This document shows, piece after piece, positions 38,817 to 40,020 of a stretch of DNA of 40,020 nucleotides. The notes beneath the pieces are model-generated. The model worked only from the letters and a program-made list of their open reading frames with translations, was not told the DNA's origin and did not search any database. The DNA is from Verrucomicrobiota bacterium (GTDB lineage: Bacteria; Verrucomicrobiota; Verrucomicrobiia; Limisphaerales; J093). The stretch is taken from positions 1-40,020 of the forward strand of contig JAKLFY010000059.1 of NCBI GenBank assembly GCA_022710935.1, written 5' to 3'. The position numbers and the translations under genes are program-made. The number at the start of each line of letters is the position of its first letter. Positions within the stretch are counted from its first letter, which is position 1.

Positions 38817-39055
38817 TGTTCAAGACGACGAAGCGCCTCGACAAGGCTGAAGAGAGAATTGAGGATCTTTACAAGCAGTTGTATGACCTCCAGCAGGAGG
38901 TGAAGCTGCGCTCCGCCGGTGAAGGCCAGAACTCACTCTACTTCATGTTCTGGAACAGGAAGCGGCCAATCGGCAAGGTTGTCGATGCCCTGCTTGACTA
39001 CTTGAAACTTGACATCGACATCGCGGCCGAGAAGATGACAGTGAGGAAGAGATGA
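38816..39055 (+). CDS. Small coiled-coil protein
   Basis: 79 residues; ATG shares a base with the previous stop (TGATG). N-terminal coiled coil (DKAEERIEDLYKQLYDLQQE), C-terminal KVVDALLDYLKLDIDIAAEK. Unknown. Confidence 0.5.
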   Translation: MFKTTKRLDKAEERIEDLYKQLYDLQQEVKLRSAGEGQNSLYFMFWNRKRPIGKVVDALLDYLKLDIDIAAEKMTVRKR

Positions 39056-39933
39056 TCCCGCTGACGTGGGTCAAGCGGTATCAGGAGCTGGGCTTCGTTG
39101 TCCACCCGTGCTGCCCGCCGACGCACCGCTGCCAGTCTCCGGGGAAGATCCCCTACGACCCCTACGAGCGGCGGCACATGGAGGGCTGGCAGAATCACCC
39201 CCAGTTCACGCTTGAGAAGTGGGCGGAGTGGCTCGACCTTGAGCCGGAGATCAACATCGGGTTCCTGACGGGGAGCCCGAGCAAGATTGTCGCGGTCGAC
39301 ATCGACAACGCGGCAGGAGAGGAGATGTTCCGTGGCCTCGTCAGCGAAGAAGACAGACGAACGTGGCAGTTCCGAACCGGTAAGGGAAGTCGTTTTCTCT
39401 ACCGGGTGGACGAGGGAGGAGTGCGATCCGCTCGACTTACCAGTGGAGATGCTGCTATCGAGGCGCTCGGGGACGGACGGCAAAGTGTGCTACCGCCTAG
39501 CATTCATCCCTCCGGTACACAATATGCTTGGATTGAGCCTCTTACTCCAAGGCATTGCGAAGTTCATGGCGCTCCAGCAGTCCTTATGCTTCCGCAAGCA
39601 GACATCACCTCCGAGCGCCCCGACTGGGAAGCCGCCGCGCAAGCCCCGACGCACGAAGGCTCCCGCAACGAAACGCTCACCCGCCTCGCGGGGCACCTCC
39701 TCGCGCCGGCCAGCGTCCCGCCGGACGAAGTCTTCATCTGGCTGAAGCTCTACAGCGCGGCGCACTGCAAGCCGCCGCTGTCGGACCCCGAGATCAAGAT
39801 GATCGTGCGCTCCATCCAGAACCGCCAGGAGCGGGCCGATGTCCAGGCGGAGCTGGAGACCCGCCGCCTGATGAAGGAACACAACCTCAAATGGACCGAT
39901 GCCGAGATGATGCGGAGGGGGATGTGTGGCTAA
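39052..39933 (+). CDS. Bifunctional primase-polymerase (Prim-Pol, archaeo-eukaryotic primase type)
   Basis: 293 residues. NIGFLTG (68-74) and VDID (82-85, metal-binding Asp pair), GKGSRFLYRV (about 110-119) and SVLPPSIHPSGTQYAWI (about 144-160) are Prim-Pol motifs. The C-terminal helical part with RNETLTRLAGHLL is a PriCT-like domain. The stop at 39931 overlaps the helicase GTG at 39926, which is the same base as 696 in the circular form. Together they make a split primase-helicase. Confidence 0.85.
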   Translation: MIPLTWVKRYQELGFVVHPCCPPTHRCQSPGKIPYDPYERRHMEGWQNHPQFTLEKWAEWLDLEPEINIGFLTGSPSKIVAVDIDNAAGEEMFRGLVSEEDRRTWQFRTGKGSRFLYRVDEGGVRSARLTSGDAAIEALGDGRQSVLPPSIHPSGTQYAWIEPLTPRHCEVHGAPAVLMLPQADITSERPDWEAAAQAPTHEGSRNETLTRLAGHLLAPASVPPDEVFIWLKLYSAAHCKPPLSDPEIKMIVRSIQNRQERADVQAELETRRLMKEHNLKWTDAEMMRRGMCG

Positions 39934-40020
39934 GTACAATTTCTGCCCAGCGGTTGTCGATCCAACCAACTGGATTCACAAGTACGTGCAGTACGCCAAG
40001 GACTGCACCGACGCGCCGCA
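39924..40020 (+). repeat. Copy 2 of 97-bp exact repeat (circular overlap)
   Basis: Identical to 694-790 and runs to the last base; it holds the start of the helicase gene. It closes the genome at 39,230 bp. Confidence 0.9.

Overview
The window is a tailed-phage genome of the podovirus type from a high-GC Gram-negative host, most likely assembled from a metagenome. The evidence is a full set of packaging, portal, scaffold, capsid, tail-nozzle, fibre and lysis genes, a primase/helicase replication module, no host housekeeping genes, strong GGAGG ribosome sites and dense ATGA/TGATG gene overlaps. A lysis cassette with an outer-membrane-spanin-like lipoprotein points to a Gram-negative host. No integrase, RNA polymerase or DNA polymerase is visible, so the phage probably relies on host polymerases.

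Layout. Two divergent arms leave a gene-free control region at 25910-26804. The minus-strand (late) arm runs from 25909 down to 2174: small and large terminase, two small virion genes, a large beta-helix protein, a 16-codon micro-ORF, portal, scaffold, major capsid, two paralogous decoration-like proteins, a UUCG-loop terminator, adaptor and nozzle, a GNAT-like protein, internal virion proteins, fibres, then holin-like, endolysin and spanin-like genes, ending at an intrinsic terminator (2099-2155). The plus-strand (early) arm runs from 26805 to 39933: small orphan and zinc-ribbon proteins, a VRR-NUC nuclease on the opposite strand, a secreted beta-propeller, a SNF2-type helicase, an XRE regulator, an SSB-like protein with an acidic tip, and Prim-Pol. 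The last 97 bases repeat positions 694-790, so the end joins onto the helicase gene at 696. The natural unit is therefore a circle (or circularly permuted molecule) of 39,230 bp in which Prim-Pol is directly followed by its helicase. Bases 1-693, carrying a truncated DNA methyltransferase, form a second, alternative lead-in to the helicase gene.

The most striking element is in the major capsid gene. It is split between codons 59 and 60 by an 895-nt intervening sequence. On the capsid strand this folds into a group I intron core: P1, P3, P4, P5, P7, P8, a set of P9 hairpins and a P10 pairing can be traced base by base. A 199-residue HNH endonuclease with three zinc-finger-like units is encoded on the opposite strand, inside the P1 loop. 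Splicing would restore a 319-residue capsid protein.

Other points of interest are a cluster of TCTGGAT iterons with a perfect DnaA box upstream of the helicase genes, four 22-bp direct repeats next to a strong hairpin at 28456-28614, a possibly leaderless small-terminase message, and a duplicated 24-bp translation-start cassette.
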